DNA from: Bradyrhizobium erythrophlei
GTDB taxonomy: Bacteria; Pseudomonadota; Alphaproteobacteria; Rhizobiales; Xanthobacteraceae
Length of the DNA: 64,000 nt
NCBI RefSeq assembly: GCF_900129505.1
Contig: NZ_LT670818.1
Coordinates: 5,799,001 to 5,863,000, forward strand
Direction: 5' to 3'
In this document: piece by piece, positions 26,756 to 35,691 of the stretch
Numbering within the stretch: position 1 is the first letter of the stretch
How the letters are laid out: the number at the start of each line of letters is the position of its first letter
The notes under the pieces: generated by a model
Seen by the model: the letters and a program-made list of their open reading frames with translations, nothing else
What the model was told of the DNA's origin: nothing
Databases searched by the model: none
Program-made: the position numbers and the translations under genes

Positions 26756-28396
26756 TCACCTCGTGCCGAAACGCGACTCCAGCAGATCAAGTTCTCTGAC
26801 CAGCTTGCGGGCCGTCACGTCGGAGAGCTGGCGTGCCCGCGCCATGCGGTAGAGCTCCGCCCGCTCGGCGCGAAGCCCCACAAGCCAGAGCTTCCGCTCG
26901 ATCTCGTCGATCTTGCGCGCCAGCGCCGCCTCCTTGCCTGTTTTGGACCGGCTGTCGATGCGCTGGCGATAGAGCGTCATGATCGAGACCCCGGCGTCGC
27001 TGTAAAGGTCGGCGTCGCTGCGGCCTTCGCCCATGTCGTGCTGCGCCTGCTCGACGGCCCTTATCGCGACTTCCGCCGCCGCGACGCGCGCCAGATCCTC
27101 TTCCTCCTGCTGCGACGGCTCGGGCGGCAGCTCCAGGTTTCTGAGAAGGTACGGCAGGCTGACGCTTGCCGCGAGCAGCGAGACGATGATGACGCCGGCG
27201 GCGAGGAAAACGGCGAGGTCGCGCGCCGGAAACGCGGACCCGTCATTCATCGTCAAAGGTAACGTCAGCACGCCCGCAAGCGTGATGGTTCCCCGCACGC
27301 CGGCGAGCGATGTCGCCGCGATGAGACGCCAGCTTGGGATGTAGGGCTTTTCGCCTTTCAGCGCGGCCCGAAACAGAGTGAACCGCAGCGACGTCCAGAC
27401 CCAGAGGAAGCGCAGCGCGGCAAGGGCGAGGGTGATGACGACCACATAGGCCATCAGCCAGAGCGGTTCATAGTGTCCGGTCTCGCGCACCACGCGTGCC
27501 GCACCTGTGAAGAGCTGTGGAAGCTGCTCGCCGAGCAACACAAAAATGATCCCGTTGGCGGTGAACTGGACCAGATCCCAAACCGCGCTGCGCCGAACCC
27601 GGGTCACGGGAAGCGCCTGGCCTCTCTGTTCCACGTAGCTCATGGTGATGCCGGCGGCGACGGCCGCGAGAATACCCGAGCAATGCAGATGTTCGGCCAA
27701 GAGGTAGGCGCCGAAAGGGATCAGCAGGCTGATCAATATTTGCGAACCGGTCTCCTCGCCAAATCGTTGCGAAAACCAGTTCTTCGCAACACTTGCCATC
27801 CAGGTCACGCCGACACCGATGGCGATGCCGCCGGTCGAAATCCAGAGGAACGTGCCGAAGGCGTCAAGGAGAGAGAACGTTCCGGTCAGGGCGGCGGCGA
27901 CGGCAAAGCGCATGCACACCAGACCCGACGCGTCGTTGAGCAGCGACTCGCCTTCGAGAATGTGCATCAGCCGCCTCGGGATCGTCACACGGGAAGCAAT
28001 CGCGGACACGGCGATCGGATCGGTGGGAGAAACGATCGCCGCCAGCGCGAAGGCGACGGCGAGCGGCATCGCCGGGATCATCCAGTTGACGAAGTATCCG
28101 ACGCCGACGACCGTGAACACGACAAGGCCGAGCGACAGCTCCAGGATCGTTCCCTTGTCGCGGAACAGTCCTTCTTTCGGAATACGCCACCCATCCAGGA
28201 AAAGCAGCGGCGGCAGGAACAGCAGGAAGAAAATATCCGGCTTCAGCTCCACGCCGAGATCGGCGACCGAAGCGATGGCCGCGCCGAGTGCAATCTGCAC
28301 CAGAGGACGCGGCAGGCGCTGGCGAGACATCCGCGCCAACGCGCCGCTGATCACCACGGCCAGCAGCAGAATCAGGGCAACCGTAATCGTCTGCAC
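26756..28396 (-). CDS. Na+/H+ antiporter, NhaP/CPA1 type
   Basis: A 546-residue CPA1 antiporter with about twelve helices (1-415) and a long cytoplasmic helical tail (about 425-546) rich in Glu/Arg. Key motifs: IVSPTDPIAVSAIA and ILEGESLLNDASGLV, in which ND marks the ion site. Family members exchange Na+ or K+ for H+ in pH and salt homeostasis. It is unrelated in sequence detail to the shorter antiporter at 18304. Complete. Confidence 0.9.
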   Translation of the reverse strand: MQTITVALILLLAVVISGALARMSRQRLPRPLVQIALGAAIASVADLGVELKPDIFFLLFLPPLLFLDGWRIPKEGLFRDKGTILELSLGLVVFTVVGVGYFVNWMIPAMPLAVAFALAAIVSPTDPIAVSAIASRVTIPRRLMHILEGESLLNDASGLVCMRFAVAAALTGTFSLLDAFGTFLWISTGGIAIGVGVTWMASVAKNWFSQRFGEETGSQILISLLIPFGAYLLAEHLHCSGILAAVAAGITMSYVEQRGQALPVTRVRRSAVWDLVQFTANGIIFVLLGEQLPQLFTGAARVVRETGHYEPLWLMAYVVVITLALAALRFLWVWTSLRFTLFRAALKGEKPYIPSWRLIAATSLAGVRGTITLAGVLTLPLTMNDGSAFPARDLAVFLAAGVIIVSLLAASVSLPYLLRNLELPPEPSQQEEEDLARVAAAEVAIRAVEQAQHDMGEGRSDADLYSDAGVSIMTLYRQRIDSRSKTGKEAALARKIDEIERKLWLVGLRAERAELYRMARARQLSDVTARKLVRELDLLESRFGTR

Positions 28397-28533
28397 GCTC
28401 TGTCTCGCTAATCCTGTTGTCGACAGGGATATCGGTGATCAATCTACGGCACCATAGCCATGCCGACCGATTCATTCCACCTGCCGATCGGTTCCGGCTC
28501 GCTGGTTGCCGGCCGCCGACCGGGATCTCGATG

Positions 28534-29112
28534 CTATTTTGCAGTGATCAGCGCCATGGCGGTCTGCAACGCCGAATCGAGCGCCTCGTCTGTCTCCCGG
28601 CCGTCAGGCATGGCCCGTGAGATCGCAATCGCGCCGACCATGACGGCAATGATGCTCCAGGCCCGCTTCTTGCGATCAGGCCTTGCCGCGTCCAGGACAT
28701 CGGACATTTTACGCACCAGCGTCGACATTTTGCGTCCGTAGGCGGCACGTATTTTCGGATTCGCGCGCGCAACGTCCGCACTCAAGGTGGGCATGACGCA
28801 GCCGGATGCGGGGTCTGCGCGATGCTCGGCGCTGATATACACCGCCAACCATTCCCGAAGGCGATCCCGCCGTTCGGCGAGACTCCCGCTGTCCGAACCG
28901 ATGTAGGGCTCGCCTAGGCAGGCCGCGATGACCTCTTCCAGCAGCGCCTCCTTGTTTGAAAAGTTCGAATAGAAGGCGCCGGACGTGACGCCGGCCGACG
29001 CCGCCAGGGCGTCGACCCCGATCCCATTGAAACCGTTGGTTCTCAAAGCTTTTGCTCCGGCCTGCAGGATGGCGTCCTTGGCCCTCGCTTTCTGGTCCGA
29101 CGGATATCTCAT
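28534..29112 (-). CDS. TetR family transcriptional regulator
   Basis: 192 residues. Helix-turn-helix GVDALAASAGVTSGAFYSNF at about residues 30-50. The start is ATG 29112, with a GTG one codon earlier. It is divergent from the alpha/beta hydrolase at 29242, and the 129-base intergenic region holds a perfect 14-base palindrome (29169..29182). By the usual TetR logic it represses both genes and is released by a ligand that the hydrolase may process. Confidence 0.9.
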   Translation of the reverse strand: MRYPSDQKARAKDAILQAGAKALRTNGFNGIGVDALAASAGVTSGAFYSNFSNKEALLEEVIAACLGEPYIGSDSGSLAERRDRLREWLAVYISAEHRADPASGCVMPTLSADVARANPKIRAAYGRKMSTLVRKMSDVLDAARPDRKKRAWSIIAVMVGAIAISRAMPDGRETDEALDSALQTAMALITAK

Positions 29113-29168
29113 CACCAGCCTCTCAAAATATCTTGATGGCGCTTGCTCGATAGAATGACGTACGACAT

Positions 29169-29182
29169 ATAACGATCGTTAT
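29169..29182. promoter_or_regulatory. palindromic operator for the divergent TetR/hydrolase pair
   Basis: ATAACGATCGTTAT is a perfect 14-base palindrome. It lies 57 bases upstream of the tetR start and 60 upstream of the hydrolase start, an ideal position for autorepression and control of the divergent gene. Confidence 0.65.
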
Positions 29183-29241
29183 TCCAACAGCAACCCTCGC
29201 GAACGTTAGCCAACTTCGCGATCAACCAAGAGAGAAAAGCG

Positions 29242-30078
29242 ATGAGCACGACCTTTGAAAATGCGGCGACCAAATCGGTCGATGTGAACGGCACGAAATT
29301 CGTGTTCCGTGAGCTGGGCAAGAAAGGCGGCGTCCCCGTGGTGCTGCTTCACCACCTGACGGCGGTACTGGATGATTGGGATCCGAGGGTAGTGGATGGC
29401 CTGGCGACGGCGCACCACGTCATCGCGTTCGACAATCGCGGGGTTGGCGGATCCGGAGGGGCCACCCCCAAGACGGTCGAGGAGATGGCGCGGGATGCCG
29501 TTGCCTTCATCGGCGCCCTAGGGTTTAGCAAAGTCGATCTGTTCGGCTTCTCGCTCGGCGGTTTCGTCTCCCAGGTTGTCGCGCAACAGCAGCCGGGCCT
29601 TGTCCGCAAGATTATTCTTGCAGGCACCGGTCCGGCAGGCGGCGAGGGCATCGTGAATGTCGGCGCCGTTCTGCAGGACGCGTTCGGCAGGGCGGGCCCC
29701 GCCAACAAGCATCCGAAGCATTTTCTGTTCTTTACGCAAAGCAGCAACGGCCAGGCCGCGGCCGACGCCTTCCTGGGACGCCTGAAAGAACGCACCGGGG
29801 ATCTTGACACGGCCGTCAGCAACGAAACCGTTCAGGCCCAGATCGCGGCGATCCAGGCCTGGGGACGGGGGGATGCCGCCGCACTTGGGAAAGTTCAGCA
29901 TCCCGTCCTGGTCGCCAATGGCGATCGCGACGTGATGGTGCCGACGTTCAATTCCTTCGAACTGGCCCGCAGGCTGCCGAACGCGCAATTGAGCATTTTC
30001 CCTGACGCCGGCCACGGCGGCATCTTCCAGCACCACGCCGCCTTCGTTCAGGAGGCGCTCACCTTCCTCCAGCAGTAG
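29242..30078 (+). CDS. alpha/beta hydrolase
   Basis: 278 residues, cytoplasmic (no signal). Oxyanion region LLHHLTAVLDDWDP, FDNRGVGGSGG, nucleophile GFSLGGFVSQ, acid in VANGDRDVMVP, His in DAGHGGIFQHH. This arrangement is close to chloroperoxidase- or esterase-type hydrolases. It is the likely target of the TetR regulator on the other side of the shared operator. Ribosome site AGAGA upstream. Confidence 0.88.
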   Translation: MSTTFENAATKSVDVNGTKFVFRELGKKGGVPVVLLHHLTAVLDDWDPRVVDGLATAHHVIAFDNRGVGGSGGATPKTVEEMARDAVAFIGALGFSKVDLFGFSLGGFVSQVVAQQQPGLVRKIILAGTGPAGGEGIVNVGAVLQDAFGRAGPANKHPKHFLFFTQSSNGQAAADAFLGRLKERTGDLDTAVSNETVQAQIAAIQAWGRGDAAALGKVQHPVLVANGDRDVMVPTFNSFELARRLPNAQLSIFPDAGHGGIFQHHAAFVQEALTFLQQ

Positions 30079-30238
30079 GCCGGGCGCGGCCCATGGTCCG
30101 GCGCATTGCCTGCGCCGGACCGTGTTTATCGGGGCACAGCCCAGGCTCGAAGCGGTCCCCGACCGCAGCGACAGGATCGCCACCGCTTCGGCCTCGCTAA
30201 CCCGTCTTTACTTCAACAATAACCCGACCGTTCGATCG

Positions 30239-30256
30239 TGAAACACCGGTGAAACA
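30239..30256 (+). promoter_or_regulatory. tandem TGAAACA motif, copy 1
   Basis: TGAAACACCGGTGAAACA contains two TGAAACA words spaced 11 bases apart, about one helical turn. The same 18-base pattern occurs at 31516..31533, before the GMC oxidoreductase gene. Copy 1 overlaps the first base of the apparent tautomerase ATG. It may be a shared activator or repressor site; no regulator is identified. Confidence 0.4.
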
Positions 30257-30732
30257 TGGAGGGTCTATCGGTCGGCGCCTGTTCGGCCCAGGATAAAAAG
30301 AAATTCGCCGAACAAGTCACCGCGATGTATTCGAGGATTCCGATCCCGAAATTTTACGTGGTGATGATCTTCGAGGAGGTCGTTGCTGATTCGGTCTATG
30401 TCGGCGGCGTCTCGTACGGCAAATTCGTTCGCCTCAAGCTCGAGCACATGGCCAGGACCTTGCCCGGCCCCGTCGTCAGGGAATGGTGGGTGAAGACGGT
30501 CGACCAGTTGATCGCGCCCTACGTCAAGGACCGAGGATTTGACTGGGAAGTCACCATCGACGAGGTGCCGGCCGACCTTTGGTCGCTTCAGGGTGAAATT
30601 CCCCCGCCCTTCGAATCCCACGCCGAGAAACGATGGGTCAAGGAGAACCGGGCCAGTCCATACGTCCTGCAGGAAAAGCCGCCGGTCGGAGCCCTGTTCA
30701 CGCCTGGAGTCACGGAAAAGTCCGCAGGCTAA
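30256..30732 (+). CDS. tautomerase-superfamily protein (cis-CaaD-like), N-terminus defective
   Basis: The body matches the tautomerase group that includes cis-3-chloroacrylic acid dehalogenase: SAQDKKKFAEQVTAMYSRI, FYVVMIFEEV, and RGFDWEVTIDEVPADLW followed by HAEKRWVKENRASPY. The family depends on a catalytic N-terminal Pro after the initiator Met. Here the frame begins MEGLSVGACSAQ and has no Pro-1, and an in-frame stop bars any earlier start. In the next frame, 30257..30271 reads WRVYR, like the missing first strand. So the 5' end has probably suffered an indel, and the protein may be inactive. Start placement is therefore uncertain. Confidence 0.65.
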   Translation: MEGLSVGACSAQDKKKFAEQVTAMYSRIPIPKFYVVMIFEEVVADSVYVGGVSYGKFVRLKLEHMARTLPGPVVREWWVKTVDQLIAPYVKDRGFDWEVTIDEVPADLWSLQGEIPPPFESHAEKRWVKENRASPYVLQEKPPVGALFTPGVTEKSAG

Positions 30733-30809
30733 AGCCGCAGGGCTATCGAACGATGCGAGGCGCCGTTCCGGTCTCCGGGGCGGCGCCGCCAAGGCAGCAG
30801 GAGGTCAAT

Positions 30810-31307
30810 ATGGCGTCACCGAAGCAATCGACCGAAGTTTTGCCGATTGATCATCCAGGCAGCGGTGAGTGGCTGGAAACGACTCCGGGCGAGCGTTTTG
30901 CGATCCGCACCTCCGCGAGGGAGACGAAGGGTATCTACACCGTGATTGAGGTCGTCGCGGATCCTCGCAATGGAATGCCGATACATGTTCACAAGAACGA
31001 GGATGAGCATTTGCTTGTCCTGGAAGGGACGCTCCATATCGTCGTTGGAGATGCGGCGCTGGACGTTCCTGCCGGGACAGCGTTTACCGTGAGCAGAGGC
31101 GATCCGCATGCCTGGTGCAATCTGACGGAAATGCCGGTTCGAATGCTGCTGATTTTTTCACCCGGGCATATCGAGGGACTGTTCGGTGAACTCGCGGCCC
31201 GGAAGAGCGATGACGACCTCGCGGCCATTACGGCCAAATTTGGGTGCCTGATTGTAGGACCGCCACCGCTGGAGGATATCAGCACGATTATCTCGCCCCG
31301 TTCCTGA
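30810..31307 (+). CDS. cupin domain protein
   Basis: 165 residues from MASPKQSTEVLPIDHPGSGE; the start is fixed by AGGAGG seven bases upstream, while the open frame continues further up. Cupin motif 1 is PIHVHKNEDEHLLVLEGTL (two His and Glu metal ligands); motif 2 GDPHAWCN supplies the last His. Cupins of this size are often dioxygenases, isomerases or sensors of small polar compounds. Positioned between the tautomerase and the GMC oxidoreductase, in the same direction. Confidence 0.87.
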   Translation: MASPKQSTEVLPIDHPGSGEWLETTPGERFAIRTSARETKGIYTVIEVVADPRNGMPIHVHKNEDEHLLVLEGTLHIVVGDAALDVPAGTAFTVSRGDPHAWCNLTEMPVRMLLIFSPGHIEGLFGELAARKSDDDLAAITAKFGCLIVGPPPLEDISTIISPRS

Positions 31308-31624
31308 GAAGACAAACACGGTGCTACGGCGTCGTTTGTCGCAGCATTTGACTCTGACTGCTGCACATCGATGCCGTGACCCGGTCGGAACCGTAGCTCA
31401 GGATTGCCGCGCAGGCCGGCGCCACACCGACCCAGATCGCGCTCTCATCTCACGCAACCATCAGCAAGGCCGCGTCGGCTTACTCGGTTTCAACGGCAGC
31501 CTTAACGCCAGGATATGAAACACAAGTGAAACAAAAGCCCGTCATGCTCAGGTTGAATGATGATCATAATATTAAAGTGCACCCGGCAAGCCACCGCCGC
31601 CGGTTACACCGTGAGGGAAGCGAC
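31308..31624. other. 317-base intergenic region with tandem TGAAACA motif, copy 2
   Basis: TGAAACACAAGTGAAACA lies at 31516..31533, 91 bases upstream of the GMC start. It matches copy 1 at 30239 in 16 of 18 positions, with both TGAAACA words and the spacing conserved. Otherwise I see nothing in this stretch. No sigma-54 type promoter was found. Confidence 0.4.
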
Positions 31625-33261
31625 ATGAACGACAGTTCAGCCGACTTTATCGAGCGTGTCCGCGCAAACCAGCGGCAGCTCTGCTCGAACCTGAAACCGC
31701 GATACGACTTTATCGTTTGCGGGTCGGGATCCTCGGGATCGGTCGTTGCCCGGCGTCTGGCGGAGGAGGCCGATGTGAACGTGCTGCTGCTCGAAGCGGG
31801 CGGCGACGACGACCACCCAAGCGTCATGGAAGCGGGCCAGTGGCCGACCAATCTCAGCAGCGAGCGGGACTGGGGATTTGTGGCCGAGCCCAACCCGCAT
31901 CTCAACGACCGCGCCGTTCCCTTGTCGATGGGAAGGTGCTTGGCGGGGGCTCAAGCATCAACGTCATGATCTGGGCTCGTGGACACAAGACCGACTGGGA
32001 TTATTTCGCCTCCGAGGCTGGAGATCCGGCCTGGAGCTACGAATCGGTCTTGAGGATCTATCGTCAAATCGAGGATTGGCACGGGATTGCCGAGCCGAAG
32101 TACCGAGGCACGGGCGGTATGCTCTTTGTCCAGCCAGCGTCCCCGCCGCATCCCATCGTTCCCGCCGTGCTCGAAGGATGTCGATCGAACGGGATTCCGG
32201 TCTTCGCGCACCAGAACGGCCGCATGATGGAGAGCAAAAGCGGCGCCTCCGTCATCGATATGAGGGTGAGCGACGGAAAGCGGCAATCCATCTTTCGATC
32301 CTACGTATTTCCCTGCATGGACCGGCCGAACCTGACGGTCCTGACGCGGGCCGTGGTCGATCGTATCGTCTTCGACGGCAAGCGGGCCGTCGGCGTCGAG
32401 ATTTCGCATGTCGGCGGGTCCCATCACATCAAGGCAGCGCGGGAGATCGTTCTCTCGCTGGGTGCGTGCCACACGCCGAAACTTCTGATGCAATCCGGTG
32501 TCGGAGATGAGGCCGAACTAGCGCGCTTCGGCATCCCGGTGATCCAGCATCTTCGTGGTGTCGGGGCGAACTTCCAGGATCACGTCGGCTTCGATTGCGT
32601 CTGGGAAGCCCCGGAAATGCTGACGCCGCATCACACCGGCGTAGAGGTAACCTATTTCTGCCAGAGCGAGCCGGGTCTGGACCACCCGGATATTCAGGTT
32701 TGCCTCGCCGAATTCACCAAGACGAGCGTGGAGAACGCGACGAGATTTCAACCCCCAGCAAACAGCTGGACGTTGTTCGGAGGCCTGGAGCGGCCGAAGA
32801 GCAGGGGCAGGATTCGACTGACCGGTCCCAAGGCCAGCGACGCGATTCAGATTGAAACCGGTTTCCTGTCCGACCCGGACGATATGAAGACCGCCATTTT
32901 CTGCGTGGAAATGTGCCGGGCGGTCGGCAATTCCGCGGCGATGAAGCCCTTCAGGAAAAGGGAAGTCATGCCGGGCAAGCTGAGCGGCGCAGACCTCGAG
33001 AATTTCATCCGGGATGCTGCGGTCACGTACTGGCATCAAACCTGTACCGCCAGGATGGGTCAGGATTCGATGTCCGTTGTCGACGCCTCCCTCAAAGTAC
33101 ACGGCATTGAAAACCTGCGTATCGCGGACGGCTCCATCATGCCGCGCATCACCATCGGTAACACGATGGCGCCATGCGTCATCATCGGAGAGCGTGCCGG
33201 TCAGATGATTCAGGCCGAGCACAAACTCAAGGCGTACGCACCCGCTTCCAACGATTTCTGA
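31625..33261 (+). pseudogene. GMC-family FAD oxidoreductase with a one-base frameshift
   Basis: Two overlapping frames form one GMC oxidoreductase of about 545 residues. Frame 1 (from ATG 31625) has the FAD motif YDFIVCGSGSSGSVVARRLA and runs to RAVPLSMG. At about 31931..31935 the sequence GGAAGG lacks one base for the expected reading MGKVLGGGSS. Frame 2 then continues KVLGGGSSINVMIWARGHK to the C-terminal signature GACHTPKLLMQSG, catalytic-His motif TYWHQTCTARMG and NTMAPCVIIGERAG. Members oxidise alcohols such as choline or long-chain alcohols. The gene is either a recent pseudogene or the base was missed in sequencing. Confidence 0.85.
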
Positions 33262-33328
33262 AATTGTCTTTTAGCCCACCTCACCAATCGAGATCCCGCA
33301 AGACCAACCAGATGAAGGAACAATACCG

Positions 33329-33736
33329 ATGCCCGTTTACGCTTGGACTTCGCAGGAAGGCACTTTCTCTCAAGCTCAAAAAAAGGCGCTGGCAAGCGCC
33401 GTCACAGACATTCACTGCGCTGCGACGGGGGCGCCAAGAAATTTTGTACGCATCATCTTCAACACGTATCCGGAGGGAAACGGCTTCTTGGCTGAGATGC
33501 CCTCGGCCACGGTGTTTCTGCTTTGCCATATTCGGGCAGGGAGGACCATGGAAACGAAGCATTCGATGCTGAAGCAACTCAACGACGCGGCGGTGAAGAT
33601 CGGCGGTATCTCGAGCGATGCGCTCGCGATCATTCTTGAAGAAATCCCGACCGGCCACGGAATGGAATTCGGTGTGGTCCTGCCCGGAACCACTCCTGAA
33701 GAAGAGAAGCAGTGGCTCGAGGCGCACGGGCAGTGA
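33329..33736 (+). CDS. tautomerase family protein
   Basis: 135 residues starting MPVYAWTSQEGTFSQAQKKA, so after Met removal Pro-1 is exposed, as catalysis in this superfamily requires. The second half repeats the beta-alpha-beta unit (TVFLLCHIRAGRTMETKHSM). It is a more distant relative of the damaged tautomerase at 30256. Its TGA overlaps the GTG start of the DUF3311 gene. Likely role: keto-enol isomerisation in the same catabolic pathway. Confidence 0.83.
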   Translation: MPVYAWTSQEGTFSQAQKKALASAVTDIHCAATGAPRNFVRIIFNTYPEGNGFLAEMPSATVFLLCHIRAGRTMETKHSMLKQLNDAAVKIGGISSDALAIILEEIPTGHGMEFGVVLPGTTPEEEKQWLEAHGQ

Positions 33737-34023
33737 ATTTCCGGGGGGGTGAGTCAATCCCGCCGGCTGCGGAGCAGCGGAGAATCCGACTTCCCGGATC
33801 TGCCTTGGGAGGCACGACGTCCGAATCGCGCAGGAAACGGCGAGGATGGAACTGGTGGTACCTGCTCCTGCTCGTCCCGTTCGTCGCCGTGCTCTGGCCG
33901 CCTTTCTATAACCGGGCGGAGCCCGCATGGATCGGCATGCCATTCTTCTATTGGTACCAGTTGCTCTGGGTGATCGTCGGCGCCGCTCTCACCGCGATCG
34001 TCCACTTCGCAACCGGCGACTAG
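33733..34023 (+). CDS. DUF3311 small membrane protein
   Basis: About 96 residues. Two hydrophobic helices (WYLLLLVPFVAVLWPPFYN and MPFFYWYQLLWVIVGAALTA) with the DUF3311 pattern. GTG 33733 overlaps the stop of the tautomerase (GTGA) and is the probable start. These proteins regularly precede a sodium/solute symporter of the monocarboxylate type, as here, and probably assist it in the membrane. Confidence 0.85.
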   Translation: MNFRGGESIPPAAEQRRIRLPGSALGGTTSESRRKRRGWNWWYLLLLVPFVAVLWPPFYNRAEPAWIGMPFFYWYQLLWVIVGAALTAIVHFATGD

Positions 34024-34079
34024 CGGCGGAGCACGAGGCTCGGGGCCGGCGCGTCACAGAGAAACCCAGACCGGAAAAC

Positions 34080-35630
34080 ATGATGTCAGACGTCAACTGG
34101 ACTGCGCTTTCCATCTTCGTCCTACTGTTTGGCTTTGTTACCTGGCTGGGTTTCGTCGCGGCCAACTGGCGCAGGGGCGATCTCGACCTGCTGCATGAAT
34201 GGGGGCTCGGCGGCCGGCGTTTCGGCGCCGTCATTACCTGGTTTCTCCTGGGCGGCGATCTCTATACCGCCTACACCTTCATTGCCGTTCCAGCGCTTGC
34301 CTTCGGCGCCGGCGCCATCGCGTTCTTCGCGGTGCCTTTCACGATCGTCAGCTATCCAGTCTTCTTCCTGGTGTTTCCGCGACTCTGGCAGGTCTGCCAC
34401 AGGCACCACTACATCACGGCGGGCGATTTCGTGCGTGGCCGCTTCGGCAATCGCTGGCTCGCTTTGGCGGTGGCTGTCACCGGTATCGTGGCGACGATGC
34501 CTTACATTGCCCTTCAGCTCAGCGGCCTCCAGGTCGTCATCAGCGCGCTCGGTATTTCCGGCACGGGGGTTGCGGCCGATCTGCCGCTCCTCATTGCCTT
34601 CCTGATCCTGGCCGCCTTTACCTATTCGAGTGGCCTGCGGGCGCCGGCATCAATTGCGATCGTCAAGGACATCCTCGTTCTGGTCACCGCGTTCGCCGCG
34701 GTGATCGTCATTCCGATCCAACTCGGTGGTTTCGGCAGGATCTTCGCGGCGGTGCCGTCGGCGAAGATCCTGCTGGCGGCTCCAGGAGCCAATACGACGG
34801 GCGCCTACAGCGCCTATGCGACGCTGGCATTGGGATCGGGGCTCGCCATCTTCCTCTATCCGCATTCGCTGACGGGAATTCTGAGCGCGAGCAGCGGCGG
34901 CGCTGTTCGTCGGAATGCTGCGCTGCTGCCGGCGTATTCATTGCTGCTGGGATTGCTGGCGCTGCTCGGCTTTTTTGCCATTGCCGCCGGAGTAGCCACA
35001 CTGCCCGAATACGCCGACGGCTTCCGGCGGTTCGGCAACAATTTTGCGGTGCCGGCGCTCTTTCTCCACAGCTTCCCAGCCTGGTTTGCCGGCATCGCCT
35101 TTGCCGCGATCGGTATCGGCGCTTTGGTGCCGGCGGCGATCATGTCAATCGCGGCCGCGAACCTTTACACGCGCAATATCCACCGCGAGTTCATCCGCAA
35201 GACCCCGACCGACAGGCAAGAAGCGCAGATGGCAAAGCGGGTGTCGCTGATCGTTAAGTTCGGCGCATTGGTGTTCATCGTCTTCGTACCCACGCAATAT
35301 GCCGTCTACCTGCAGCTCCTTGGCGGGATCTGGATCATCCAGATACTGCCCGCGGTGATGCTGGGTGCCTATACGAGCTGGTTCAACGGGTGGGCGCTGT
35401 TGGTCGGCTGGGCCGCCGGAACCGCCGTCGGCACGGCGATGGCGGTTGCGGTGAACCTTACCCCGACCTTTCCTCTTCACGTCGCCGGCTATGTGTTCCC
35501 GGGTTACGCCGCCCTCTACACCGTGATCCTCAACATTGCGCTGGTCGTGGTCCTGACCCCGCTTTTCAACGCACTGGGCGCGCGCGGGACGATTCTCGAT
35601 GCAACCGTCAGCTCGGATTACCACGCCTGA
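34080..35630 (+). CDS. sodium:solute symporter (SSS family), monocarboxylate type
   Basis: 516 residues with about thirteen hydrophobic helices. SSS motifs: EWGLGGRRFGAVITWFLLGG at the N-terminus, HHYITAGDFVRGRFGNRW, and IGIGALVPAAIMSIAAANLY with RN. It starts at ATG 34080, 57 bases after DUF3311. In rhizobia the DUF3311-SSS pair (for example MctP) takes up monocarboxylates such as lactate or pyruvate. Here it probably imports a substrate of the surrounding catabolic genes. Confidence 0.88.
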   Translation: MMSDVNWTALSIFVLLFGFVTWLGFVAANWRRGDLDLLHEWGLGGRRFGAVITWFLLGGDLYTAYTFIAVPALAFGAGAIAFFAVPFTIVSYPVFFLVFPRLWQVCHRHHYITAGDFVRGRFGNRWLALAVAVTGIVATMPYIALQLSGLQVVISALGISGTGVAADLPLLIAFLILAAFTYSSGLRAPASIAIVKDILVLVTAFAAVIVIPIQLGGFGRIFAAVPSAKILLAAPGANTTGAYSAYATLALGSGLAIFLYPHSLTGILSASSGGAVRRNAALLPAYSLLLGLLALLGFFAIAAGVATLPEYADGFRRFGNNFAVPALFLHSFPAWFAGIAFAAIGIGALVPAAIMSIAAANLYTRNIHREFIRKTPTDRQEAQMAKRVSLIVKFGALVFIVFVPTQYAVYLQLLGGIWIIQILPAVMLGAYTSWFNGWALLVGWAAGTAVGTAMAVAVNLTPTFPLHVAGYVFPGYAALYTVILNIALVVVLTPLFNALGARGTILDATVSSDYHA

Positions 35631-35691
35631 GGGCTGTATTGCAGATGGCGGGATGAAACACGTCAAAATCAAAGAAAGAGAGTGCGGAACA

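Noticed and set aside
31308..31624. possible small gene between cupin and GMC oxidoreductase
   Set aside because: No frame in this stretch has a protein-like composition or a ribosome site.
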